Assembly: GCF_023028345.1 (NCBI RefSeq)
Contig: NZ_CP095487.1
Span: 3,224,001 to 3,288,000 of the forward strand
Source: Halorientalis marina
GTDB lineage: Archaea; Halobacteriota; Halobacteria; Halobacteriales; Haloarculaceae
Length of the DNA: 64,000 nt
Direction of reading: 5' to 3'
Shown: in pieces, positions 25,704-33,088 of the stretch
How positions within the stretch are numbered: the stretch's first letter is position 1
Layout of the letters: every line of letters begins with the position of its first letter
Program-made: the position numbers and the translations under genes
Notes under the pieces: model-generated
Databases searched by the model: none
Told to the model about the DNA's origin: nothing
Seen by the model: only the letters and a program-made list of their open reading frames with translations

Positions 25704-25765
25704 GTCTAGTGGTAGGACATGAGCTTCCCAAGCTCATAGCCCGGGTTCAATTCCCGGCCGGCGCA
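25695..25765 (+). tRNA. tRNA-Gly (anticodon CCC)
   Basis: The cloverleaf of 71 bases, without CCA, has acceptor GCGCCGG / CCGGCGC, D arm GGTCTAGTGGTAGGAC, anticodon stem TGAGC / GCTCA with loop TTCCCAA (anticodon CCC), and T arm CCGGG-TTCAATT-CCCGG. Discriminator base A. Its 3' end is repeated twice downstream and its 5' end three times upstream, so this gene is the attachment site of past integrative elements. Confidence 0.95.
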
Positions 25766-25846
25766 TCCTGCGACGAACGAACGTGAGGAGCGGATGCGCT
25801 CCCGGGAATTGAATCACGGCAGACCGAACGGAGTGAGGTCTGGCAT

Positions 25847-25870
25847 CGGGTTCAATTCCCGGCCGGCGCA
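25847..25870 (+). repeat. Attachment-site copy 2 (tRNA-Gly 3' end)
   Basis: Twenty-three bases or more of the tRNA-Gly 3' end recur here (GGGTTCAATTCC then CGGCCGGCGCA), 105 bases beyond the real tRNA end. An inverted fragment of the same T arm (CCCGGGAATTGAAT) lies at 25801-25814. Confidence 0.75.
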
Positions 25871-25969
25871 GTACCGACGCGAACGCTCGTGAGCGTCGTC
25901 TACGAGCAGGCCAGGGATTGAACCCTGGGAGTCGCAGCGGCTGAGCAGGGCGAGGCCGACCGTCTCCAT

Positions 25970-25993
25970 CCGGTTCAATTCCCGGCCGGCGCA
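25970..25993 (+). repeat. Attachment-site copy 3 (tRNA-Gly 3' end)
   Basis: A third copy of the tRNA-Gly 3' end (CCGGTTCAATTCC then CGGCCGGCGCA), 123 bases after copy 2. Between copies 2 and 3, CCAGGGATTGAACCCTGG (25911-25928) is another T-arm-like palindrome. The sequence from here to 26120 holds no gene I can support. Confidence 0.75.
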
Positions 25994-26123
25994 CTGCTGC
26001 GAGGAACAGCTCGTGAGTGGCGAGTGCGAGCGGGCGGGGGTGACGGCCTGTCCGCTGTTCGCGCGGGCAGCATCGCTGCCGGGCAGCGGGTGCGAACTGG
26101 CGGACGGGAGGTGGAGCGACGGC

Positions 26124-26311
26124 TCTTGACATCCTCCCACCCCTGAACAGTTGTTGCTGATTCGGCTGCTATCTCTGTTGACGTGCGAACTCACGAACGT
26201 GAAATCGCCGTGCACCCGGTGCACGGCTCTCAGAACCGGTGTGAATCGGAGTAGAAACTAGCAACACTCCTACTTCAGCAACTACTGTGAAGGGGTGGGA
26301 TTCCTCCGGTG
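26124..26311 (-). other. Right end of the TnpB (IS200/IS605-type) element, split by a mini-IS
   Basis: With the 140-bp insertion and one TGAA removed, the minus strand reads GGAATCCCACCCC-TTCA-GGGGTGGGAGGATGTCAAG. This hairpin followed by GGATGTCAA is the typical 3' terminus of tnpB elements, where the guide-bearing omega RNA ends. In the window the two arms stand at 26136-26143 and 26292-26299. Confidence 0.65.
26148..26287 (-). mobile_element. ISH3-type mini-element (MITE), 140 bp
   Basis: The terminal inverted repeats are CAGTTGTTGCTGA (left) and CAGTAGTTGCTGA (right, reverse strand), 12 of 13 matching. TGAA flanks both sides as target duplication. The left end continues TTCGGCTGC and the right end AAGTAGGAG, which match the right and left ends of the complete ISH3-type IS at 27863; so this is an internally deleted copy in reverse orientation. 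Inside is a perfect hairpin CCGTGCAC-CCG-GTGCACGG. No coding capacity. Confidence 0.85.
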
Positions 26312-26321
26312 GAGATGTTGG

Positions 26322-27635
26322 CTATGCCGTCCCCACGGAGGCAAGTTTCCCGTCGCCGGTACTCTGGTTTGTGCGCTCCTCGTTGGGACTTGCCCTCTCG
26401 GGAGAGTGTGGTATCTCCGACCAGTCGTGGTCGTCCCACGTGAGGCGCACGGGCCGTGCCATCGACCCGACTTCGGATTCGCCAGCCTGTCGTTCGAGGA
26501 ACGTCCGCGAAGCGTCGAGGTCGGCGTGACCTTCGTAGCCACACGAACACCGGAACACGTCGCCGTCCCGCTCTGTATCGTCTCGCTCACCACACACCGG
26601 ACACTCCGCCGTCGTGTACGCTTCTGACTCGACTTCGACCGTGATGCCGTACTCCTCGGCGGTCGTGGCAAGACGGTCGATGAACGAGCGATACGCCCAG
26701 AACTGGTGCGTTTTCTCGTTCACTCGCGCCGACCAGTGTTCCGACAGCACATCGGTAAGGTCGCCCACGTACACGGTGGCGATGCCCTCGTCGTACAGTC
26801 GTTCCATCAAGTCGCGGACGAGCGCGTCCTGTGCATGGTCGCGTCGTCGTGTCCGCTTTCGATAGAGGCATCGAATCCGGCGACTACTGTACCGACCCTC
26901 GCGGAGTTTGGACTGCAAGCGGGCAATCTCCTCGGTGGTTTCGCGGAAGCGGGCGAACAGGTCGCGCCCCTCGTAGAGGGACTGTTGGCCGGTCGTGGTG
27001 GTACAGGCGACGAGATTGTTTGCGCCCACGTCCAAGGCAGCCGATTCGTCGGCTAGTGGTGAATCCCGTCGAGAATCAGGCACGGTGACGGGTTGAATGG
27101 CCCTGAACGTGTCGTCTACCTCGTCGTAGTACAGTTCCAACCGGCCCTGTTCGCCCTCCCATTTTGGGTCACCAGCGACTTCGAGGCGCAGTCGGTCGTG
27201 GTAGCCAAGGCCGTACTTCTCTTTCAGGTCTTGGCCGACCGGAATTTCGAGCCGGCTCCGCCCGCCGGTTTCGAGGGTGTACTGGTCGTTGCGGATGTAC
27301 GTCCGCAACTCCCGACCGTCCTCCTCGTTGCCCCAGTAGCCCGGCGGGGCGGTGTTCTCGCCGTCCTCTCGGGCAGCGAAGAACGACCGCCACGCTTCGC
27401 TGTTCTTGCGGATGACCTGTTGAGCGGTGGCGGAGCCAAGGACACCGACGTACTGCTTGCGGTAGTCGGCGGTCTCCCACACGGACTCGCTGTCGAAGAA
27501 GTTCTGGCGACGTTCGTAGTTCAGTTCATTCCACAGGCTGGCGGAGGCGTCCAACACGTCGCGGAGCAGTTGCTCGTCCTGCTCGGAGAGCGGGCGCACC
27601 GCGAACGTGTTGCTTCGCCTCACGACAACAGACAT
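26322..27635 (-). CDS. tnpB: TnpB, RNA-guided nuclease of IS200/IS605 (IS1341) type
   Basis: A 437-residue TnpB protein; such proteins use an omega RNA to cut DNA and keep their element in place. The RuvC-I block is [14 protein letters not shown] (catalytic Asp). The zinc finger is CPVCG...CSCGYEG, followed by Ruv[15 protein letters not shown]. At RuvC-II the sequence is [10 protein letters not shown], where well-studied TnpBs have VEDL, so the catalytic Glu seems replaced by Gly next to an Asp; activity is doubtful. The ATG at 27635 gives the normal start [11 protein letters not shown]; a TTG lies 13 codons upstream. There is no tnpA. Its omega RNA end is broken by the mini-IS. Confidence 0.9.
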   Translation of the reverse strand: MSVVVRRSNTFAVRPLSEQDEQLLRDVLDASASLWNELNYERRQNFFDSESVWETADYRKQYVGVLGSATAQQVIRKNSEAWRSFFAAREDGENTAPPGYWGNEEDGRELRTYIRNDQYTLETGGRSRLEIPVGQDLKEKYGLGYHDRLRLEVAGDPKWEGEQGRLELYYDEVDDTFRAIQPVTVPDSRRDSPLADESAALDVGANNLVACTTTTGQQSLYEGRDLFARFRETTEEIARLQSKLREGRYSSRRIRCLYRKRTRRRDHAQDALVRDLMERLYDEGIATVYVGDLTDVLSEHWSARVNEKTHQFWAYRSFIDRLATTAEEYGITVEVESEAYTTAECPVCGERDDTERDGDVFRCSCGYEGHADLDASRTFLERQAGESEVGSMARPVRLTWDDHDWSEIPHSPERASPNEERTNQSTGDGKLASVGTA

Positions 27636-27673
27636 TTGTGGTTCTGCGTCTAAATGTCTTTTGGACACAAACA

Positions 27674-27817
27674 ATGCGACCGAACATCGACATCTCGCAC
27701 ACGCTGAACGGGCGTGTGAAAGACTACGCCGAACAGCAGGACGTGAGCCTCGAAGAAGCCTATCGGGAGATTATCGAAGCGGGGTTGGAAGCGGTGGAAC
27801 ATCCAGACGAGTCGTAG
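27674..27817 (+). CDS. Small ribbon-helix-helix-like protein divergent from tnpB
   Basis: A 47-residue protein: a basic strand [19 protein letters not shown], then two helices [19 protein letters not shown], the order of a ribbon-helix-helix (CopG/MetJ type) DNA-binding fold. It starts 38 bases from the tnpB ATG on the other strand; the shared gap contains TGTCTTTTGGACA, an imperfect palindrome that such a dimer could bind. I infer that it may repress the divergent promoters. It could instead be a passenger of the element. Confidence 0.65.
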   Translation: MRPNIDISHTLNGRVKDYAEQQDVSLEEAYREIIEAGLEAVEHPDES

Positions 27818-27862
27818 CGCGTAGATTGCCGGGCTATGCTGTCGCTCACACCCACCCCTAAA

Positions 27863-29237
27863 CAGTAGTTGCTGAAGTAGGAGAGAGCCGATTGTCGTCG
27901 GGTTCGTTGTCTCGGTATGGTTGAGACAGCTGAAGCAAAACAGGTGAGTCGTGCCGCCTCGTCGATGCTGTTTCCGGAGCTTGATTTCGATGTTGCGGAC
28001 AACGGCACCTATCCGAGCGAGGACTTCCAGCGAGTCCTCGCTCGGATTGCCTTCGACAACGAGTTTGCCAACGCTGGCGCGAAAGCCTACCAACTCGCTC
28101 GTGGTGACGATGTCGACGTCGGTGCCGAGTCACGGAATCCGCTAGCGAGAGCACTGTTGTACCATCTTCGTGGACTTGATGCGGACGCGGTCGACGATCA
28201 GTTCGACCGCGTCCGCGAGGCTGTCCTCGCCGAAGCAGCCCGCAACCGCCTGTTCACACAGCCAGTCGACGTTGCGATCGACGTTCACGACTGGCTGTAC
28301 TACGGCGACACAGAGACACCGCACGTTTCACGGACTGATCCCGACCAGGGAACCGACTGTGCCTACAAATTCGCCACCATCTGTATTGTCGATCCGAGCG
28401 TCCGATTCACGCTTGGCTGGGTAGCGCTGGACGGCGATGATACCGACGAGTTGGCGGACGCACTCCGCCAACTCGTCTCCCAGGCGCGGGAGTACGTCGA
28501 GATCAATCGCGTCTACCTTGATCGCGGTTTCTACCGCGTCCATCTCGCGTTGACGCTGGAAGAACTTGGCGCCGAGTTCGTGATGCGTGCGCCACAGACA
28601 CGGAAGGTACAGCGATTCATCGCTGACCACGACGACGACACATTCGTCACAGAGTACGAGATGGCGCGGTCGAACCCACCGACGGGTCGGACGACAGTCC
28701 GACTCGTCGTCGTTCCCCATCGTTCTCGAGACGACGATCACTTCTGCCTAATCACCAACCGCGAGGTCACGCGTGACCTCGCTCAACCGCTGGCAGAAGC
28801 CTACCGCCGTCGGTGGGGCATCGAAACATCCTATCGAAAGGTCACGGAGTTTCTCCCGAGAACGTCGTCACCGACGTTCTCTGTTCGGCTATTCTACTTT
28901 CTGTTTGCCGTGGCACTCTACAATCTGTGGGTGGTGACGAACCTGCTACTCACATCGGATCGGGCGGTCGGGAGCACACCCGTCCTCCCGACCACCCTGT
29001 TCCGGCAGTTTCTCGGCCCTATTCCAGACGGATAGCGTGTCACTCGGCGGTTGACTCGGGCCGTCCGCCCGAGTCAGAACGCCGCTGGCTACTGGCGAGA
29101 CTGCCAGAACACTCCTCGTCGGAGGTTCTTGGCCGGCAGTCAGCAACCGCTCTCCTCAGACGGTACCGTCGATCTCGAACAAAGCCAAAGACGCAACTCC
29201 GCTGCAGCAGCTCTCGCAGTCGAATCAGCAACTACTG
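27863..29237 (+). mobile_element. Complete ISH3-family insertion sequence, 1,375 bp
   Basis: The inverted repeats CAGTAGTTGCTGA (27863-27875) and TCAGCAACTACTG (29225-29237) match perfectly over 13 bases. TAAA flanks both sides. It holds one transposase gene (27917-29035) and a 200-base tail without a gene. Length and transposase type agree with the ISH3 family of haloarchaea (about 1.4 kb). Confidence 0.9.
27917..29035 (+). CDS. ISH3-family transposase
   Basis: A 372-residue DDE transposase. Probable catalytic residues are Asp in VAIDVHDWLYYGD (about 118), Asp in VYLDRGFYRV (about 201) and Glu in YRRRWGIETSYRKV (about 303), the last being the family signature. The N-terminal 90 residues are helical and probably bind the ends. 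The frame is intact, so the element may still move itself and the mini-element at 26148, whose ends are almost the same. Confidence 0.9.
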   Translation: MVETAEAKQVSRAASSMLFPELDFDVADNGTYPSEDFQRVLARIAFDNEFANAGAKAYQLARGDDVDVGAESRNPLARALLYHLRGLDADAVDDQFDRVREAVLAEAARNRLFTQPVDVAIDVHDWLYYGDTETPHVSRTDPDQGTDCAYKFATICIVDPSVRFTLGWVALDGDDTDELADALRQLVSQAREYVEINRVYLDRGFYRVHLALTLEELGAEFVMRAPQTRKVQRFIADHDDDTFVTEYEMARSNPPTGRTTVRLVVVPHRSRDDDHFCLITNREVTRDLAQPLAEAYRRRWGIETSYRKVTEFLPRTSSPTFSVRLFYFLFAVALYNLWVVTNLLLTSDRAVGSTPVLPTTLFRQFLGPIPDG

Positions 29238-29266
29238 TAAAGGGGTGGGCTTCCGCTTGCTACGTG

Positions 29267-29689
29267 TCAGTACGGTGGCGACTCGGCTTCGATGACGGCC
29301 GCGAGGTTATCCAGTTCCGTGGCGAGCAGTTGCATCACGTCGTCGAGAGTGATGATACCGACCAGTGTCCCCTCGTCGTTCACGACTGGCATTCGGCGGA
29401 CGCCGTGCTCACGCATCGTCTCGGTGACCGCGAACAGGCCCGCGTCGTCCCGGACGGTGACCGGGTCCTCGGTCATAATCTCGGCGGCGGTCACCTCGTC
29501 GGCCGGGCGGTCGCGCGCGGCCACCCGGACGGCGATGTCACGGTCGGTGACGATCCCGACCGGCCGCATCTCTTCCTCGATGACGATGCTCCCGATGCCG
29601 ACTTCCGCGAGCCGCATGGCGAGCGCTTCCGCTGTCGCGCTCGGGCCTGCCGTCTCGATCCCTTCGATCAGGAGTTTGCTGACTGTCAT
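29267..29689 (-). CDS. CBS-domain protein
   Basis: A 140-residue protein made of two CBS motifs (one Bateman module): first about 8-60 (IGSIVIEEEMRPVGIVTDRDI), second about 70-130 (VRRMPVVNDEGTLVGIITLDDVM). The pair binds adenosyl nucleotides such as AMP, ATP or SAM and senses energy state; no output domain is attached. The ATG at 29689 fits a minus-strand TTATTTG about 30 bases upstream. It stands head to tail with the UspA gene and may act in the same stress response. The ISH3 target hairpin ends 18 bases from its stop. Confidence 0.9.
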   Translation of the reverse strand: MTVSKLLIEGIETAGPSATAEALAMRLAEVGIGSIVIEEEMRPVGIVTDRDIAVRVAARDRPADEVTAAEIMTEDPVTVRDDAGLFAVTETMREHGVRRMPVVNDEGTLVGIITLDDVMQLLATELDNLAAVIEAESPPY

Positions 29690-29760
29690 GGCCCCACGGG
29701 GAACGTCACCGCCGACGGACAAATAACGGCGGCAGCGTTCCCACCCCATGAAAATGCTCG

Positions 29761-30189
29761 TCAGTCGGGCTGGACGGTCAACACCGGTACGTCGGCGAGC
29801 CGCACGACCCGTTCGGTGACGCTCCCGAGGAGGTCGTGTTCCAGGCCGGTGCGGCCACGGGTCCCCATCACGACGAGGTCCGCGTCGTGTTCGGCGGCGT
29901 ACTCGGTGATGACATCGTGTGGGACGCCGACGCGGATCGCCTCGACCGCGGGAACGTCCGCGTCAGTGGCCCGGCGGAGGACGGGTTCCGTCGGGTCGGC
30001 GTCGGACGCCTCGAACAGGGCCATCAGGTCGTCGTGGGCGGTCTGTTCGGTGATCGGACTCATCCGAACGTCGACGACGTAGAGGGCGTGCAGCGTGGTC
30101 TCGCCCGGCGTGGCGAGGGTGATCGCCTCCTCCGCAGCGGCTATCGACCCGTCGCTTCCGTCAGTCGGGACCAGAATCGTCTCGTACAT
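29761..30189 (-). CDS. Universal stress protein (UspA family)
   Basis: A 142-residue single Usp domain. It begins YETILVPTDGSDGS and contains the nucleotide-binding signature GTRGRTGLEHDLLGSVTERVV near the end, so it should bind ATP. VPVLTVQ is the closing strand. Many such copies occur in haloarchaea, and the specific stress is unknown. Same strand as the CBS gene downstream, with 71 bases between stop and the CBS start region. Confidence 0.92.
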   Translation of the reverse strand: MYETILVPTDGSDGSIAAAEEAITLATPGETTLHALYVVDVRMSPITEQTAHDDLMALFEASDADPTEPVLRRATDADVPAVEAIRVGVPHDVITEYAAEHDADLVVMGTRGRTGLEHDLLGSVTERVVRLADVPVLTVQPD

Positions 30190-30261
30190 TCCACACCGTC
30201 TCGCGGCCTGCGTTCGCGACACGCTTCAAGCTATCCCCGAGCGGACCCGACCGCTGCCGTA

Positions 30262-30540
30262 TCACGACCGCTCCCGATACGAGATCACGGCGACGGTGAC
30301 GAGCAGACCGACGAGGACGCCGGCGAAGGCGACGGGAACGGTCCCGCCCGGCAGTTGCAGCCCGCCGGCCTCGGCGGGCGGCACGTCGCCGGCGCTGTCG
30401 GCGCTCGTGACGTTCTCGGCCGCGGCCGTCCCGAGACCGGCGACGGCGCCGGCGACGACGAGTACAAGCAGTGTAACGCGTGCGAGCGTAGTCAGTCGAG
30501 CGATCCCATCCCCAGCCGTCCGTGAATCTGGTGCCTCCAT
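30262..30540 (-). CDS. Small exported or membrane protein
   Basis: A 92-residue protein with an N-terminal hydrophobic segment (TLLVLVVAGAVAGLGTAAA, about 23-41) that may be a signal peptide or anchor, a short external loop ending PPAEAGGLQLPGG, and a second helix (VAFAGVLVGLLVTVAVI) followed by SYRERS. Both ends would be cytosolic if neither is cleaved. No family recognised. It is divergent from nothing close; the next gene leftwards is the UspA gene on the same strand. Confidence 0.6.
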   Translation of the reverse strand: MEAPDSRTAGDGIARLTTLARVTLLVLVVAGAVAGLGTAAAENVTSADSAGDVPPAEAGGLQLPGGTVPVAFAGVLVGLLVTVAVISYRERS

Positions 30541-30713
30541 CGTTCACCCCTGAAACCGGTCCCGTTCACGGCCATCCCCCGACGGCCCCCCAGCGGAACT
30601 GTTTCGACGTAAATGCCTTTTGGCCGTTCGGCCTTGTAAGGCTTGGGCCGTCGCTGCCGGGTGGTATATCAGTGCCGGCGGCTCGGGCGGGAGGGGCGTC
30701 ACGACGCGACCGT

Positions 30714-31142
30714 TCACTCCAGGAAATCGGGGTATTCGGTCTGTTCGGGGTCGAGATCGGGCGGGTCGGTCGCCTCGGTCTCGTTCACCGCGGACGGGAG
30801 GTCGGTCGCGCGCTCGGCCGGTTCGTCGTCGCCGTCCCCGTCGTCGCGGTCGGGTTGCTCGACGTCTTCCAGTTCCTCGTTGACGACGAACTCGAAGACG
30901 TCGGCGTCGTCGCCGTCGATCTCGCGCTGGCCTTTCGTCGCCTCGTTTTTCCCCTCCTGGTAGGCGAGTTCGACGATGCTGGCGTCGTAGTTCGAGCCCA
31001 TCGTCTCGTGGACGGCCTCGAACTCCTCCTCGTTGCGCTCACCGAGGGCCGCCGCGACACCGAGGGCGAAGGCACGCTCCATGGCCTCCTCGCGGTCGAG
31101 CGTGTCCCAGTCGGTGTCGAAGCGGTCCTCGTAGAGGCTCAT
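30714..31142 (-). CDS. Acidic protein coupled to the KaiC-like ATPase
   Basis: A 142-residue protein. The first 65 residues are helical (DREEAMERAFALGVAAALG, then ASIVELAYQEGKNEA). The rest is highly acidic and low in complexity (DRDDGDGDDEPAE, then DPPDLDPEQTEYPDFLE), probably unfolded. Its ATG overlaps the stop of the KaiC-like gene (ATGA), so the two are translated together and probably act together. No known family. I infer an adaptor or partner of the ATPase. Confidence 0.7.
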   Translation of the reverse strand: MSLYEDRFDTDWDTLDREEAMERAFALGVAAALGERNEEEFEAVHETMGSNYDASIVELAYQEGKNEATKGQREIDGDDADVFEFVVNEELEDVEQPDRDDGDGDDEPAERATDLPSAVNETEATDPPDLDPEQTEYPDFLE

Positions 31143-31825
31143 CGTTTCACTTTCTCGTCGGGGAAGACCCGGAGACCGCGGTCGGAGAAGCCGATCTTGT
31201 GGATGTCACAGTCGATTTTCGTCCCCCGCATCTTGATGATCTGGACGCCGCGTGTCATCCCGCCCGACTCCATGAAGTTGTGGAAGAAGATCACGCCGTG
31301 GGCGAGGTAGTGCTCGTCCGCATAGGAGGTCGGGTCGGTCATCTCCGAGATGAGCAGCGTCGTCGTGTCGGTCTGTTTCAGCGTGGAGAGAAAGCCCGTG
31401 ATCTCCTCTGACATATCCGCGAAGAAGTGCTGGAGGAGCATCGTCGAGTCGATGACCGCGCGGTCGATGTCGTTTTTCTCGATGAACGCTTTCAACCGGC
31501 TCGTCAGTCCGCCGTCGGTGCCGAACTGGGTGATGGTGCGCTTGCCGGACTCGGTGACGAGATTGAGAAACTGCACGCGGTCCGACCGCATCACCTTTGA
31601 GAAGCCGAACTCGAAGTTCGACATATCGTTGATGAGTTCCTCTTTCGACTCGTGCATCGTCACGTAGAGACAGTTCTCGCCGCTGCGGGCACCCTGGGTA
31701 ATGAACTGCGAGGAGAACGTCGTCTTCCCGCTACCGGGCGGCCCGCTCACGACGTACAGCCGGTGTCCCGGGAGCCCACCCTCGACGAGGTCGTCGAATC
31801 CGGGCACGCCACTCGAAACCCTCAT
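31139..31825 (-). CDS. RAD55/KaiC-like RecA-fold ATPase
   Basis: About 228 residues. It opens with the KaiC-type motif MRVSSGVPGFDDLVEGGLPG, then Walker A SGPPGSGKTTFSSQF and Walker B-like DRAVIDSTMLL and TTLLISEM. Haloarchaea carry many such single-domain KaiC-like ATPases, often near signalling genes; they are thought to couple ATP state to regulation, not to keep time. An in-frame ATG at 31876 would add 17 residues with a Cys. The stop overlaps the start of its acidic neighbour. Confidence 0.85.
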   Translation of the reverse strand: MRVSSGVPGFDDLVEGGLPGHRLYVVSGPPGSGKTTFSSQFITQGARSGENCLYVTMHESKEELINDMSNFEFGFSKVMRSDRVQFLNLVTESGKRTITQFGTDGGLTSRLKAFIEKNDIDRAVIDSTMLLQHFFADMSEEITGFLSTLKQTDTTTLLISEMTDPTSYADEHYLAHGVIFFHNFMESGGMTRGVQIIKMRGTKIDCDIHKIGFSDRGLRVFPDEKVKR

Positions 31826-31963
31826 GTCTTCCAGAAGGCCCACCGCCGGACATAGGTGTTCCCTTTCGATTTTCATTACTGAGAACAGAAGGGTTGGGCC
31901 GGGGTGGGGCGGCGCCGTGGGGGGCGGTGACGGGGACACCGACCTGCGTGCTGGTGCGCCCAC

Positions 31964-32680
31964 TCAGTCGTCGGAACAGCGGTCGAAGTCCCCGGTCTCG
32001 TGGATGGCGAGCAGGGATTCGGTGGCGTCGGCCTCGAACCGGAGTGGCCGGCGCCACCACGGTCCCTTCCCGGAGTCGTTCGAGAGGGCGGTCACGACGC
32101 GGTTGGCCGACGTGCCGCCCGTGCGGGCGCTCAGTGGGACGGCCGTATCGTAGAGCCCGGAGCCGTCGGGGTCGCCTTCGAGCAGGACGCGGGCATCGAA
32201 GGGGTCGCGTTTGACGTGGGCGTTGTTCCGGAACGGAGCGCGTTCAGCGTCCGTCGCTGCCTCGTACTCCTCGCCGGTCAGGACCCGCGCGAGGCGGAAC
32301 TGCCCGATGACGAACGCGCCCCAGTCGGGCGGTGCCCAGTCGGGCCGGTCGTCGCCGGTGGCGAGCGTCGCGTAGAAGAAGACGTAGTCGCCCGGGGCCA
32401 GTTCGGAGAGCGGGCCGGCCTTCACGCCGTGTTCGTCGCCGTAGGTGTATCGCTCACAGCAGGGGTATTCGGGGAACTCGGGGTCGAGGTGGACCGGCGA
32501 GTCGCGGTGGCGCTCGGGGATCGCCGTGTCGAGGGCGAGGTCGGCGTAGGTCGGAACCGGGTCGGCAGTGGGTTCCGACTCGGGGATCGGCACGTACTCG
32601 AAGCTCCCGTCGGCGTACAGCGGGCCGCGGACTCCCGGCTCGTTGGTGTTGGCGGCGACGTTGATGGCGACGCTCCGCAT
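31964..32680 (-). CDS. Nmad3-like protein (nucleotide modification associated domain 3)
   Basis: A 238-residue protein. The start RSVAINVAANTNEPGVRGPLY, then DGSFEYVPIPESEP, is what I know as the N-terminus of the Nmad3 family, predicted from genome context to take part in DNA base hypermodification. A middle block AGPLSELAPGDYVFFYATLA and the pair YPCCERYTYGD follow. No modification cluster or phage gene is near, so its role here may differ. The assignment rests on remembered family pattern, not on a search. Confidence 0.65.
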   Translation of the reverse strand: MRSVAINVAANTNEPGVRGPLYADGSFEYVPIPESEPTADPVPTYADLALDTAIPERHRDSPVHLDPEFPEYPCCERYTYGDEHGVKAGPLSELAPGDYVFFYATLATGDDRPDWAPPDWGAFVIGQFRLARVLTGEEYEAATDAERAPFRNNAHVKRDPFDARVLLEGDPDGSGLYDTAVPLSARTGGTSANRVVTALSNDSGKGPWWRRPLRFEADATESLLAIHETGDFDRCSDD

Positions 32681-32716
32681 ACCCGGTCTCGGGCGGCCCC
32701 GCGCAAAAAGCGTGTG

Positions 32717-32986
32717 TTACCGGAGGGGCGAGACACACTCCCGACAGTACCGGAAGGTATCGCCCTCGTTGAACGTCCCACACTGCGGACAGTGCGTGCC
32801 CTCGCCGCCGTCGGACCGTACCGCCGGGGCCCGCTCGGGCTGGTCGACCGGTGCGGAGTAGCTCTCGACACCGGGCGCCGACGACCCCTCGACCGACGCC
32901 TCCTCGTCCCGGACGTACCGATAGACCAGCAACTGGAGCAGGCTGAACCCGACGATGTAGGCCGCGATCCAGGCCCAGACCTCCAT
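32717..32986 (-). CDS. Membrane-anchored zinc-ribbon protein
   Basis: An 89-residue protein. One membrane helix comes first (VWAWIAAYIVGFSLLQLLVY), then a polar linker, then a C-terminal zinc ribbon CPQCGTFNEGDTFRYCREC facing the cytosol. The layout resembles the DUF7577-type haloarchaeal proteins. The ATG at 32986 is chosen because it places the helix right at the start. The Nmad3-like gene follows 36 bases downstream on the same strand. Confidence 0.75.
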   Translation of the reverse strand: MEVWAWIAAYIVGFSLLQLLVYRYVRDEEASVEGSSAPGVESYSAPVDQPERAPAVRSDGGEGTHCPQCGTFNEGDTFRYCRECVSPLR

Positions 32987-33088
32987 GTCATGTGGTACGT
33001 TGTCACAGTACTTGGAGTTTTCCGTGGTTCGCCGCACCGAGTCGCGACTGGTCGGGTGGGCAACGAGTCCGCAGGAAGGTGGCGCGTC

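Larger units (their letters stand above)
27851..29249 (+). other. Second hairpin of the same type, split by the complete IS
   Basis: CCCACCCC at 27851-27858 and GGGGTGGG at 29242-29249 rejoin as CCCACCCC-TAAA-GGGGTGGG when the IS and one TAAA are removed. On the minus strand, GGAAGCCCACCCC-TTTA-GGGGTGGG is nearly the tnpB right-end hairpin in the same orientation. So hairpins of one kind flank the tnpB-RHH unit on both sides; this one may be the other element end or the right end of a lost neighbour. Confidence 0.55.

Noticed and set aside
25528..25993. Short repeats near the tRNA taken as a possible CRISPR array
   Set aside because: The repeats are parts of the tRNA gene, at uneven spacing, with no constant spacer length and no cas genes in the window.
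25734..26132. Minus-strand frame of 132 codons with RRPGIEP repeated three times
   Set aside because: The repeated peptide is just the translation of the tRNA-Gly 3'-end copies. It is a well-known false protein signature, with no start context and no coding bias.
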